Source: Bacillota bacterium (GTDB lineage: Bacteria; Bacillota; Clostridia; Oscillospirales; Oscillospiraceae). From it: a DNA stretch of 5,667 bases. Positions 1-5,334 of this stretch are shown here, one piece after another. Position 1 is the stretch's first letter, and each line of letters begins with the position of its first letter. Under the pieces are notes generated by a model. It saw only the letters and a list, made by a program, of their open reading frames with translations, ran no database searches and was not told the DNA's origin. Both the position numbers and the translations under genes were made by a program. The stretch covers positions 1 to 5,667 of the forward strand of contig JAKOSQ010000325.1 of NCBI GenBank assembly GCA_029777215.1. The letters run 5' to 3'.

Positions 1-747
1 CTCGGCGGCGGTCGGCTCTAACGCGCCCTTGCGCAGCGCGGCGGCGTATTTGGCGCTGAGCGAAGCCTCCGGCTCCGAGATGATCTGGACGGTGACCTCG
101 CCGTCGGCGCACTCGCCTCCCGCCGGGGCGAAGCTGCCGGGGCGCAACTCGCGCAGGGCGGCGTCGCCCGTCAGCGTGCTGAGATCAGCATAGGCGCTGC
201 CCTCCGTGACGACGCAGTCGGCGGGGAAAATGCGACCGGCTTCGACGCGAACGGCACTTCCGGGGGTGATGTCCGCGTCCGACCAGTCGCCGCTGTCGGC
301 GGGGTCGATGACGTCCGCGAGCGAGCGCTTCATACCGGCCTGGACATAGTCGCGCAGGATGAAGGCGAGCTGCAGAATGAGCGGCGCGAGCGCGCCCTGC
401 AGCGGCTGCGCCGTGCAAAACGAGATGACAGACGCTGCGACGATCAGCAGATCCTCCTGCAGCAGCGCCCGGGCGCGGATGCCGTTCCACGCGCTGAGCA
501 CGAGATCGTAGCCGGCGACGAGCGCCGCCACGATCAAAACGAGCAGCGAGACGCTGTCCGCCAGCGTGAGGAGCGTCGTCACCAGAACGAGCGCGGCGGC
601 GACGGCGAGCCGGAGAATCATCGGCAGACCGGGCCCCTCGTAGCTCTCGTCGGCCAGGCGGAAGAGACGCCCGTCTCCCCCGTCCGCCTCCGGGGCCGCG
701 CTGCTGCGCAGTTTTGCCCAAAATGAAGTTTTATCCTGCTTATCCAT
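1..747 (-). CDS. P1B-type (heavy-metal-like) P-type ATPase, N-terminal part, cut by window edge
   Basis: The first 249 residues of a membrane cation pump are visible; the rest lies left of the window. Seen: a short charged N-terminus (1-40) with no CxxC metal-binding domain, then hydrophobic segments near residues 43-62, 66-84, 97-113 and 117-131. The GYDLVLSAWNGIR stretch (79-91) matches the GYDVL..A..NI block of CadA/ZntA-like pumps. An actuator domain follows (about 160-225), with RIFPADCVVTEGSAYADLSTLTGD resembling the family's ERIP.DG.V.EG...D.S.LTGES. The catalytic TGE is TGD here (193-195). The phosphorylation motif (DKTGT), the metal-site helix and the ATP-binding domain are outside the window, so substrate and activity cannot be judged. 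The start at 747 is supported by AAGGAA eight bases upstream. It lies 49 bp behind fba on the same strand and may share its transcript. Family assignment is fairly sure; the cadmium/zinc/cobalt role is inference only. Confidence 0.77.
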   Translation of the reverse strand, partial: MDKQDKTSFWAKLRSSAAPEADGGDGRLFRLADESYEGPGLPMILRLAVAAALVLVTTLLTLADSVSLLVLIVAALVAGYDLVLSAWNGIRARALLQEDLLIVAASVISFCTAQPLQGALAPLILQLAFILRDYVQAGMKRSLADVIDPADSGDWSDADITPGSAVRVEAGRIFPADCVVTEGSAYADLSTLTGDAALRELRPGSFAPAGGECADGEVTVQIISEPEASLSAKYAAALRKGALEPTAAE

Positions 748-772
748 TGCAATCATTCCTTAAATATGTTTT

Positions 773-789
773 GTCCGGCGGGGCCGGAC
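773..789 (-). other. Small hairpin between fba and the ATPase gene
   Basis: A perfect 7-bp stem (GTCCGGC / GCCGGAC) with a 3-base loop lies 7 bases after the fba stop. On the minus strand it is followed by AAAACATATTT rather than a run of T, so it does not look like a standard intrinsic terminator. It may be a weak attenuator or a 3'-end stabiliser that lowers expression of the downstream ATPase relative to fba. Its role is inferred. Confidence 0.45.
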
Positions 790-796
790 GGGTGGC

Positions 797-1732
797 TCAG
801 GCTTTTCCGTCGCTGCCGAGGACGTTGACGATCTTGGCCTTAACGAGCTCGTGGATATTGTCGCGGCCCGGCGCGAGGTACTTGCGGGGGTCAAAGGCTT
901 CGGGCTCCTTCGCCATTGTCTCGCGGATGCCGGCGGTCATGGCAAGGCGGAGGTCGGAATCGATGTTGATCTTGCAGACAGCCATGCTGGCGGCCTGACG
1001 GAGCTGGTCCTCGGGCACGCCCAGTGCGTCGACGAGCTTGCCGCCGTTGGCGTTGATGATGTCGACATACTTCGGGATGACGGAGGAAGCGCCGTGCAGC
1101 ACGATCGGGAAGCCGGGCAGACGCTTTTCGACTTCCTCGAGGATGTCGAGACGGAGCTGCGGCTTCGTGCCGGGCTTGAACTTGAACGCGCCGTGGGAGG
1201 TGCCGATGGCGATGGCGAGGCTGTCGCAGCCCGTGCGGGAGACGAATTCCTCGACCTCCTCGGGACGGGTGTAGGAGGAGTCCTCGGCCTTGACGTTGAC
1301 GGCGTCCTCGATGCCGGCGAGACGGCCGAGCTCGGCTTCGACAACGACGCCGTGGTCGTGCGCGTACGCGACGACCTGCTTTGTGAGGGCGACGTTTTCC
1401 TCGAAGGAGTGCTTCGAGCCGTCGATCATGACGGAGGTGAAGCCGCCGTCGATGCAGGACTTGCAGAGCTCGAAGGAATCGCCGTGGTCGAGGTGCAGGC
1501 AGATCGGCAGACCGGTGTCCGCTTCGGCGGCCTCGACGAGCTTCATGAGGTAGACGTGCTTTGCGTATTTGCGCGCGCCGGCGGAGACCTGCAGGATCAG
1601 CGGAGAGCGGACCTCGGCTGCCGCCTCGGTGATGCCCTGGATGATTTCCATATTGTTAACGTTGAAGGCACCAATGGCATAATGACCTTCGTAAGCTTTC
1701 TTAAACATTTCTGTCGATGTGACGATCGGCAT
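797..1732 (-). CDS. fba: Class II fructose-1,6-bisphosphate aldolase
   Basis: This cytosolic zinc enzyme reversibly cleaves fructose 1,6-bisphosphate to dihydroxyacetone phosphate and glyceraldehyde 3-phosphate in glycolysis and gluconeogenesis. The 311-residue length is normal for the bacterial class II family. Visible motifs: GAFNVNN (21-27); HLDHG (80-84), with the catalytic Asp82 and zinc ligand His83; DGS (104-106); VEAELG (131-136), with Glu134; GTSHGAFKF (177-185), with zinc ligand His180; VLHGASSV (211-218), with zinc ligand His213; and the phosphate-binding NIDSD (256-260), usually NIDTD. No key residue is missing. The start is fixed by AGGAG eight bases upstream and by a good promoter (1779-1807). 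It is divergent from pfp, which makes its substrate. A P-type ATPase gene follows 49 bp downstream without a clear terminator. Aldolase identity is very secure; tagatose-bisphosphate aldolases are the nearest alternative, made less likely by the neighbouring pfp. Confidence 0.97.
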   Translation of the reverse strand: MPIVTSTEMFKKAYEGHYAIGAFNVNNMEIIQGITEAAAEVRSPLILQVSAGARKYAKHVYLMKLVEAAEADTGLPICLHLDHGDSFELCKSCIDGGFTSVMIDGSKHSFEENVALTKQVVAYAHDHGVVVEAELGRLAGIEDAVNVKAEDSSYTRPEEVEEFVSRTGCDSLAIAIGTSHGAFKFKPGTKPQLRLDILEEVEKRLPGFPIVLHGASSVIPKYVDIINANGGKLVDALGVPEDQLRQAASMAVCKINIDSDLRLAMTAGIRETMAKEPEAFDPRKYLAPGRDNIHELVKAKIVNVLGSDGKA

Positions 1733-1778
1733 AAAATCAACTCCTAAAAATTTTTTTCATGGGGAAGCATATGTCTGT

Positions 1779-1807
1779 ATTTTACTCCAATTTTGTGTTA
1801 TCATCAA
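1779..1807 (-). promoter_or_regulatory. Sigma-A-type promoter for fba
   Basis: On the minus strand TTGATG (1802-1807) and TAAAAT (1779-1784) are separated by exactly 17 bases, a close match to the TTGACA/TATAAT consensus. Transcription would start near 1772 and give a leader of about 40 bases containing the AGGAG site of fba. The -35 box overlaps the candidate pfp -10 element on the other strand. Confidence 0.62.
1796..1804 (+). promoter_or_regulatory. Candidate extended -10 promoter element for pfp
   Basis: TGTTATCAT reads as an extended -10 element (TG, one base, then TATCAT). No convincing -35 box lies 17 bases upstream (TGTATT at 1776-1781). If used, the start would be near 1811, with a leader of about 53 bases before the pfp start codon. 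The element overlaps the fba -35 box, so the two polymerase sites could exclude one another. It is the best candidate in the gap but weak by itself. Confidence 0.35.
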
Positions 1808-1849
1808 CAGATACAGGGAAAGTTTTTCATGATTATTTTCAAATCACAG

Positions 1850-1855
1850 AAGGAG
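1850..1855 (+). promoter_or_regulatory. Ribosome binding site that sets the pfp start
   Basis: AAGGAG sits eight bases before the ATG at 1864. The frame stays open upstream to an ATG at 1759, but that codon has no ribosome binding site, and the 35 extra residues would be encoded in AT-rich promoter DNA with no resemblance to phosphofructokinase. The start at 1864 is therefore preferred. Confidence 0.88.
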
Positions 1856-1863
1856 AGATAGAA

Positions 1864-3105
1864 ATGTCAAATACGCTCAAAGGCTCCTGCATCATCGGCC
1901 AGTCCGGCGGCCCGACCGCCGTTATCAACGCGAGCGCCTACGGCGTCATCCGTACCGCGCTCGACGCCGAGTGCATCACGAAGGTCTACGGTGCCGCGCA
2001 CGGCATCCGCGGCGTGCTGGACGACAAGCTCTATATCATGGATGAAGAGGACCCCAAAGAGCTTGAACTTCTCAAAAACACGCCCTCCTCCGAGCTCGGC
2101 AGCGTTCGCTATAAGATCGCCGACCCCGACAAGGACGACACAGACTACAGGCGCATCCTCGAAATTTTCAAAAAGTACGACGTGCGCTATTTCTTCTATA
2201 ACGGCGGCAACGACTCGATGGACACCTGCGAAAAGATCAGCCGCTACATGAAAAAGGTCGGCTACGAGTGCCGCGTCATGGGTGTGCCGAAGACGATCGA
2301 CAACGACCTCTGGGGCTCCGACCACTGCCCGGGCTACGGCTCGGCGGCCAAGTATATTGCCACCTCCTGCATGGAGGTCTCGAAGGACGCACGCGTCTAC
2401 GATACTGGCATGATTACCGTCATTGAGATCATGGGCCGTCACGCGGGCTGGCTCGCGGGCGCGGCCGCTCTCGCGACCTGCTGCGGCTCCGGCCCGGACC
2501 TCGTCTATCTGCCGGAGGTCGACTTCGACATGGACAAATTCGTCGCGGACGTCGAAGCCATCTATAACAAGACCGGCAAGGTCCTCATTGCCGTGTCCGA
2601 GGGCATCCACTACGCGGACGGCAGCTTCGTTTCCGAGGCCAAGACCTCCGCGACGGACGGCTTTGGCCACGTCCAGCTCGGCGGTCTCGCCGTGCGCCTT
2701 GCGAACACGCTCAAGGAGCGCACCGGCGCGAAGGTTCGCGGCATCGAGCTGAGTCTTCTGCAGCGCTGCGGCGCGCATCTCGCGTCCGAAACAGACCTCA
2801 ACGAGGCCGTCGAGGCGGGCCGTCTCGCCGTCGAAGCGGCGGTCGCGGGCGAGACCGGCAAGATGGTCGCCTTCGAGCGCAACGACGTCGACGGCAAGTA
2901 CGTCTGCGAAATGACGCTCATTCCGCTCGAGTCGGTGGCGAACCTCGAAAAGAAAGTCCCGCGCGAGTGGATCAATGACGAGGGCAACAACGTCAAGCAG
3001 GAGTTCATCGACTACGCCCTGCCCCTCATTCAGGGCCAGCCCGAGCGCCCGACGGAGCACTCCCTCCCCCGCTACGCGCGCCTCAAAAAGGTCCTCGCAA
3101 AATAA
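1864..3105 (+). CDS. pfp: Pyrophosphate-dependent 6-phosphofructokinase
   Basis: This cytosolic enzyme phosphorylates fructose 6-phosphate to fructose 1,6-bisphosphate, here probably with pyrophosphate, which makes the step reversible. The protein has 413 residues, longer than the roughly 320-residue ATP enzymes and typical of a PPi-type clade. Visible motifs: GQSGGPT (12-18) in the phosphoryl-donor loop; GGNDS (114-118); PKTIDND (142-148), with the catalytic Asp146; MGRHAGW (190-196) for sugar-phosphate binding; and SEG (245-247). In E. coli numbering the donor-specificity positions 104 and 124 are Gly/Gly in ATP enzymes; here they are Asp117 and Lys143, the pyrophosphate signature. The residue equivalent to Asp103 is Asn116. 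The start is set by AAGGAG eight bases upstream. The gene is divergent from fba and ends at a shared hairpin terminator. Family membership is very secure; donor choice rests on motif residues. Confidence 0.95.
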   Translation: MSNTLKGSCIIGQSGGPTAVINASAYGVIRTALDAECITKVYGAAHGIRGVLDDKLYIMDEEDPKELELLKNTPSSELGSVRYKIADPDKDDTDYRRILEIFKKYDVRYFFYNGGNDSMDTCEKISRYMKKVGYECRVMGVPKTIDNDLWGSDHCPGYGSAAKYIATSCMEVSKDARVYDTGMITVIEIMGRHAGWLAGAAALATCCGSGPDLVYLPEVDFDMDKFVADVEAIYNKTGKVLIAVSEGIHYADGSFVSEAKTSATDGFGHVQLGGLAVRLANTLKERTGAKVRGIELSLLQRCGAHLASETDLNEAVEAGRLAVEAAVAGETGKMVAFERNDVDGKYVCEMTLIPLESVANLEKKVPREWINDEGNNVKQEFIDYALPLIQGQPERPTEHSLPRYARLKKVLAK

Positions 3106-3120
3106 AAAAATCAAACGAGC

Positions 3121-3156
3121 GGGAGCCGCCTCCAGATTGGAGACGGCTCCCTTTTT
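3121..3156 (+). terminator. Intrinsic terminator of pfp, probably shared with the converging peptidase gene
   Basis: An 8-bp stem (GGGAGCCG / CGGCTCCC) continues, after one C·A mismatch, into a 5-bp stem (CTCCA / TGGAG) closed by a GAT loop, followed by TTTTT. It starts 15 bases after the pfp stop. On the minus strand the same hairpin is followed, after about ten bases, by a run of seven T, so it could also end the peptidase transcript, whose stop is 13 bases before it. Confidence 0.88.
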
Positions 3157-3164
3157 GCGCCTTA

Positions 3165-4841
3165 TTATTTTGTGGTATATTTTTCCACAGCTTCCCCGAC
3201 ATCGCGAAGCGTGCCGTCCTCAAACGGGGAGCGCAGAGCACCGAGCTGGCAGAGCTGGAGGTAGGTCTTCGTGCCGCCGGCCTGCACAAAGGTCAGGTAG
3301 CGCGAGAAGGCCTCGTGCCAGTCCTTTTCGGACGCGGTCCAGAATTCGAGCGCCGTCGTCTGCGCGAGGCAGTAATCAATATAGTAGAGCGGGTCGGAAT
3401 AGATGTGGTGCTGGCGCTGCCAGCCGCCGCCGATGGAGAAGTAAGGCAGCTCGCCGAAGTCGATCCACGGGCGGTAGAGGTGTTCGAGCTCGAGCCATTT
3501 TTCGTGGCGCTGTGCGGGCGTGAGCTCCGGGTGCTCGTACATCTCGGTCTGGAAGTGGTCGACGAGGGTCCCGTAGGGGATGAAGTCGAAGGCCGTTTCG
3601 AGCTGATAGACGTGGAAGCGCTCCGCGGCGTCCCCGAAAAAGAGATTGTCCCACGGGCGGGAGAAGAGCTCCATCGACATCGAGTGCGTCTCCGCGCCGT
3701 CCATCGTCGGGCAGCGCAGCTCGGAGAGCGGGTTCGCGCGTGCGGTGTAGTCCGCGAAGGCATGGCCGGCCTCGTGTGTGAGGACGTCGACGTCGCCGGC
3801 GGTGCCGTTGAAGTTCGAGAAGATGAAGGGCGAATGGTAGTCCGGAATGCTGGTGCAGTAGCCGCCGCCGGCCTTGCCCTTCTTGCTCTCGAGGTCGAAG
3901 AGCTCGTTTTGCTTCATAAAGTCGAAGAACTCGCCGGTCTGCGGGCTCATCTCGCGGTACATCTTCTGCGCCGCGTCGACGAGGGCGTCGCGGTCGCCGA
4001 CGGGCTTCGGGTTGCCGTCCGGGTACTGGCAGGTATCGTCCCAGAACATCAGATGGTCGACGCCGAGGCGCTTGGCCTGCGCCGCCTTGAAGCGGGAGAC
4101 GACGGGCACGACGTCGCGCACGACGAGCTTTCTGAAGGCAGCAATCTCCTCCGGCCCATAGCAGTTGCGGCCGAGACGGTCGTAGCCGAGCTGGACAAAG
4201 TTTTCGTAGCCGAGGCGGTGCGCCTGCTCGGTGCGGTTTTGGACGAGTTCGTCGTAGAGCGCGTCGAGCCGGGCGGCATTGTCCGTGAAGAAGCCGGCAA
4301 TCTTTTCCCACGCGGCCTTGCGGACGGCGCGGTCGCTGCCGATCGTGAACTTCTGCATTTCGGAGAGGTTGTAGACCCCGCCCTGGAAATTGATCTTCGC
4401 CGAGGCGAGAAGGTTTTCGTATTCGGTCGTGAGCGCGTTTTCGCGCTGGCAGAGGTCGATGACCGCCGACGAGAAGGAGCGCAGGGCAATCTCAATATTT
4501 TTAAAGAAGATCGCGCCGGTCTTCTCCTCAAGCGCCGCGCGGAACTGCGAGTCCGCGACGACGCGGTAAAAGCACTGCTGCCAGTCACTCACGAGCGGTT
4601 CGTTCTCGTCGAAGAACGCGACCTCGCCCTCATAAAACGGATCGGTCGTATTGATGGACTGCCGGATCTCGGCGAGCGTCTCCATTGTCGCGAAGCGGTC
4701 GGAGAGCTTTTCGTGCTCAAGGATCAGCGCATACTGCTCGTCGGCAGAGGCGGCTTTCGGAAAGCGTTCGGTCAGCGAAGCGTAGGCGCCGCGGAGCGTT
4801 TCCAGCTCGGGGCGCTTGTAGGGCATGTCTCGAAACTTCAT
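3165..4841 (-). CDS. M3-family oligoendopeptidase (zinc metallopeptidase)
   Basis: This is a soluble zinc peptidase of the thimet-oligopeptidase/PepF superfamily, which degrades short peptides in the cytosol; no signal peptide or membrane segment is visible. It is complete at 558 residues, typical of the bacterial M3 subgroup distinct from classical PepF. Visible: a helical N-terminal half; HEAGH (356-360, encoded at 3762-3776), with zinc ligands His356 and His360 and catalytic Glu357; the third ligand Glu384 in AETHSMSME (383-391); and a C-terminal substrate/transition-state block HHIYSDPLYYIDY (478-490) with the conserved His and Tyr residues. AAAGGAG eight bases upstream supports the start at 4841, and a TGCTATAAT promoter element lies just before it. 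It is a single-gene unit converging on pfp. Family and catalytic competence are very secure; substrate range is unknown. Confidence 0.95.
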   Translation of the reverse strand: MKFRDMPYKRPELETLRGAYASLTERFPKAASADEQYALILEHEKLSDRFATMETLAEIRQSINTTDPFYEGEVAFFDENEPLVSDWQQCFYRVVADSQFRAALEEKTGAIFFKNIEIALRSFSSAVIDLCQRENALTTEYENLLASAKINFQGGVYNLSEMQKFTIGSDRAVRKAAWEKIAGFFTDNAARLDALYDELVQNRTEQAHRLGYENFVQLGYDRLGRNCYGPEEIAAFRKLVVRDVVPVVSRFKAAQAKRLGVDHLMFWDDTCQYPDGNPKPVGDRDALVDAAQKMYREMSPQTGEFFDFMKQNELFDLESKKGKAGGGYCTSIPDYHSPFIFSNFNGTAGDVDVLTHEAGHAFADYTARANPLSELRCPTMDGAETHSMSMELFSRPWDNLFFGDAAERFHVYQLETAFDFIPYGTLVDHFQTEMYEHPELTPAQRHEKWLELEHLYRPWIDFGELPYFSIGGGWQRQHHIYSDPLYYIDYCLAQTTALEFWTASEKDWHEAFSRYLTFVQAGGTKTYLQLCQLGALRSPFEDGTLRDVGEAVEKYTTK

Positions 4842-4886
4842 GTGGTGTACTCCTTTAAAAAAATGAACTTTTTTAAATTTGTCTCG

Positions 4887-4915
4887 ATTATAGCACGAAA
4901 CACCGCCGGATAAAA
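4887..4915 (-). promoter_or_regulatory. Extended -10 promoter for the peptidase gene
   Basis: On the minus strand TGCTATAAT (4887-4895) is a perfect extended -10 box. Seventeen bases upstream is TTTTAT (4910-4915), a poor -35 match, as is common for extended -10 promoters. Transcription would begin near 4880, leaving a leader of about 40 bases with the AAAGGAG site. Confidence 0.65.
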
Positions 4916-4953
4916 GCGATTTCTTGTATTTTCTTTAAATGACATTTTTCGTG

Positions 4954-4968
4954 TGTTTGTCACAAACA
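4954..4968. promoter_or_regulatory. 15-bp perfect palindrome, candidate operator
   Basis: TGTTTGTCACAAACA is a perfect dyad with 7-base arms around one central C. It lies just upstream of a candidate plus-strand -35 box (4970) and about 75 bases upstream of the inferred peptidase start, where a dimeric regulator binding site would be expected. The regulator is unknown; the symmetry is seen, the operator role is inferred. Confidence 0.4.
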
Positions 4969-4969
4969 A

Positions 4970-4998
4970 ATGCCAATTCGTCTGAAATAGGGTATCAT
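4970..4998 (+). promoter_or_regulatory. Candidate promoter for the small plus-strand unit
   Basis: ATGCCA (4970-4975) and TATCAT (4993-4998) are 17 bases apart, matching four and five of six consensus positions. A second TATCAT occurs 12 bases later (5005-5010) within a tandem duplication. Either could serve the small frame that ends before the terminator at 5165. Confidence 0.38.
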
Positions 4999-5013
4999 CG
5001 CGGGTATCATAGT
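4990..5013 (+). repeat. 12-bp tandem duplication
   Basis: GGGTATCATCGC is followed directly by GGGTATCATAGT; ten of twelve positions match, including the first nine. Because each copy holds a TATCAT -10-like box, the duplication would double or move the promoter. Confidence 0.65.
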
Positions 5014-5014
5014 A

Positions 5015-5031
5015 TGGACCGCCGCGGTCCA
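5015..5031 (+). other. Leader hairpin TGGACCG/CGGTCCA
   Basis: A perfect 7-bp inverted repeat with a three-base CCG loop lies at the likely 5' end of the small plus-strand transcript. It could be an operator dyad or a 5' RNA stem. No known riboswitch class was recognised. Confidence 0.4.
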
Positions 5032-5070
5032 AAGAAGACATATCGTGAGAGAAAGGTGAGAATCTCGAAA

Positions 5071-5152
5071 ATGAACAATCAGAAAAAGCGTGCAAGCCTC
5101 GTCGCACTCGCGCTTCGGCTACGACGTTGCGCCCTATTTTCTCGTCGTCTAA
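5071..5152 (+). pseudogene. Small broken reading frame, probable frameshifted or internally deleted gene
   Basis: An ATG at 5071 follows an AAGGTGA ribosome binding site (11 bases spacing) and begins MNNQKKRASLVALAL, a basic then hydrophobic start like a signal or first membrane segment. After about 14 codons this frame turns arginine-rich, with poor codon choice, and runs through the downstream terminator to 5244. From about 5111 a different frame reads RFGYDVAPYFLVV and stops at TAA 5150-5152, 12 bases before the terminator hairpin, with GC-rich third positions like the neighbouring genes. A +1 shift near 5113 would join them into one hydrophobic peptide of about 26 residues; an internal deletion in a larger membrane-protein gene is the alternative. 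The product is not recognised, and a non-coding transcript remains possible. Confidence 0.4.
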
Positions 5153-5164
5153 CTGCTCACAAGA

Positions 5165-5204
5165 AAAAAGATCGGTGCGGTTCAAACATCGCACCGATCT
5201 TTTT
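5165..5204 (+). terminator. Strong intrinsic terminator, symmetric
   Basis: An 11-bp perfect stem (AGATCGGTGCG / CGCACCGATCT) with a ten-base loop is extended by AAAA/TTTT pairing to 15 bp. The T-tract follows on the plus strand, and the A-tract becomes a T-tract on the minus strand, so it could work in both directions. It ends the small plus-strand unit. Confidence 0.85.
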
Positions 5205-5279
5205 ACCTGTGCATATGCTGCACGCATCGAGGCAAAGACAGTAGACATAAATAATAAAAAAACTTATGTATACCTATTA

Positions 5280-5334
5280 GTGCAATAAATGAACCGCTCT
5301 CTCCTACGCAGAAAGAGCGGTTCATTTATTGCAC
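5280..5334 (-). terminator. 21-bp perfect inverted repeat, likely ribF terminator, overlapping its stop codon
   Basis: Arms 5280-5300 and 5314-5334 are exact reverse complements of 21 bases around a 13-base centre. The core is GAACCGCTCT/AGAGCGGTTC, flanked by AT-rich ends (AATAAAT/ATTTATT) that act as A- and T-tracts. The last ribF codons and its TAA (5326-5328) lie inside the stem. The arms are unusually long, and the T-rich arm is interrupted rather than a pure U-run. It could stop transcription from either side. Confidence 0.75.

Larger units (their letters stand above)
4842..5325. other. Structured 484-bp intergenic region without an intact gene
   Basis: This gap between the peptidase and ribF holds, in order, the peptidase promoter, a 15-bp palindrome, a candidate plus-strand promoter, a 12-bp tandem duplication, a leader hairpin, a small broken reading frame and a strong terminator, each listed separately. 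An AT-rich spacer (5205-5279), in which nothing convincing was found, and the large inverted repeat at the end of ribF complete it. Open frames crossing the region on both strands run straight through the terminator and are not believable as whole genes. Confidence 0.7.

Noticed and set aside
185..721. 178-codon minus-strand frame within the ATPase gene
   Set aside because: Out-of-frame reading, extremely Arg/Ala/Gly-rich. The frame beginning at 747 gives clear P-type ATPase sequence and has a ribosome binding site.
851..1747. 298-codon plus-strand frame opposite fba
   Set aside because: Antisense shadow of the complete aldolase; repetitive Val/Asp/Gly/Leu composition and no ribosome binding site.
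1737..1760. Seven-codon leader peptide (MKKIFRS) upstream of fba on the minus strand
   Set aside because: No ribosome binding site, and it would start only about a dozen bases from the inferred transcript start. It overlaps the fba ribosome binding site by chance in A/T-rich sequence.
1759..1863. N-terminal extension of pfp from an ATG at 1759
   Set aside because: No ribosome binding site at 1759, the extension crosses the promoter region, and the family N-terminus matches a start at 1864 with AAGGAG.
1867..3114. 415-codon minus-strand frame opposite pfp
   Set aside because: Antisense shadow of a motif-complete phosphofructokinase; rich in Val/Ala/Asp/Arg with no recognisable domain and no start signals.
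3315..4913. 532-codon open frame on the plus strand opposite the peptidase
   Set aside because: It is a complementary-strand shadow created by GC-rich codons. The minus strand has a full M3 peptidase with HEAGH and all other motifs; the antisense translation is low-complexity and shows no family motif.
4838..5248. 136-codon minus-strand frame upstream of the peptidase
   Set aside because: It begins beyond the strong terminator at 5165-5204, reads through that hairpin and the peptidase promoter, and shows no family resemblance.
5242..5270. TAGACA-17-TATGTA promoter-like pair on the plus strand
   Set aside because: The -10 match is poor, it sits in AT-rich spacer where such pairs are common, and it would only drive antisense RNA into ribF.
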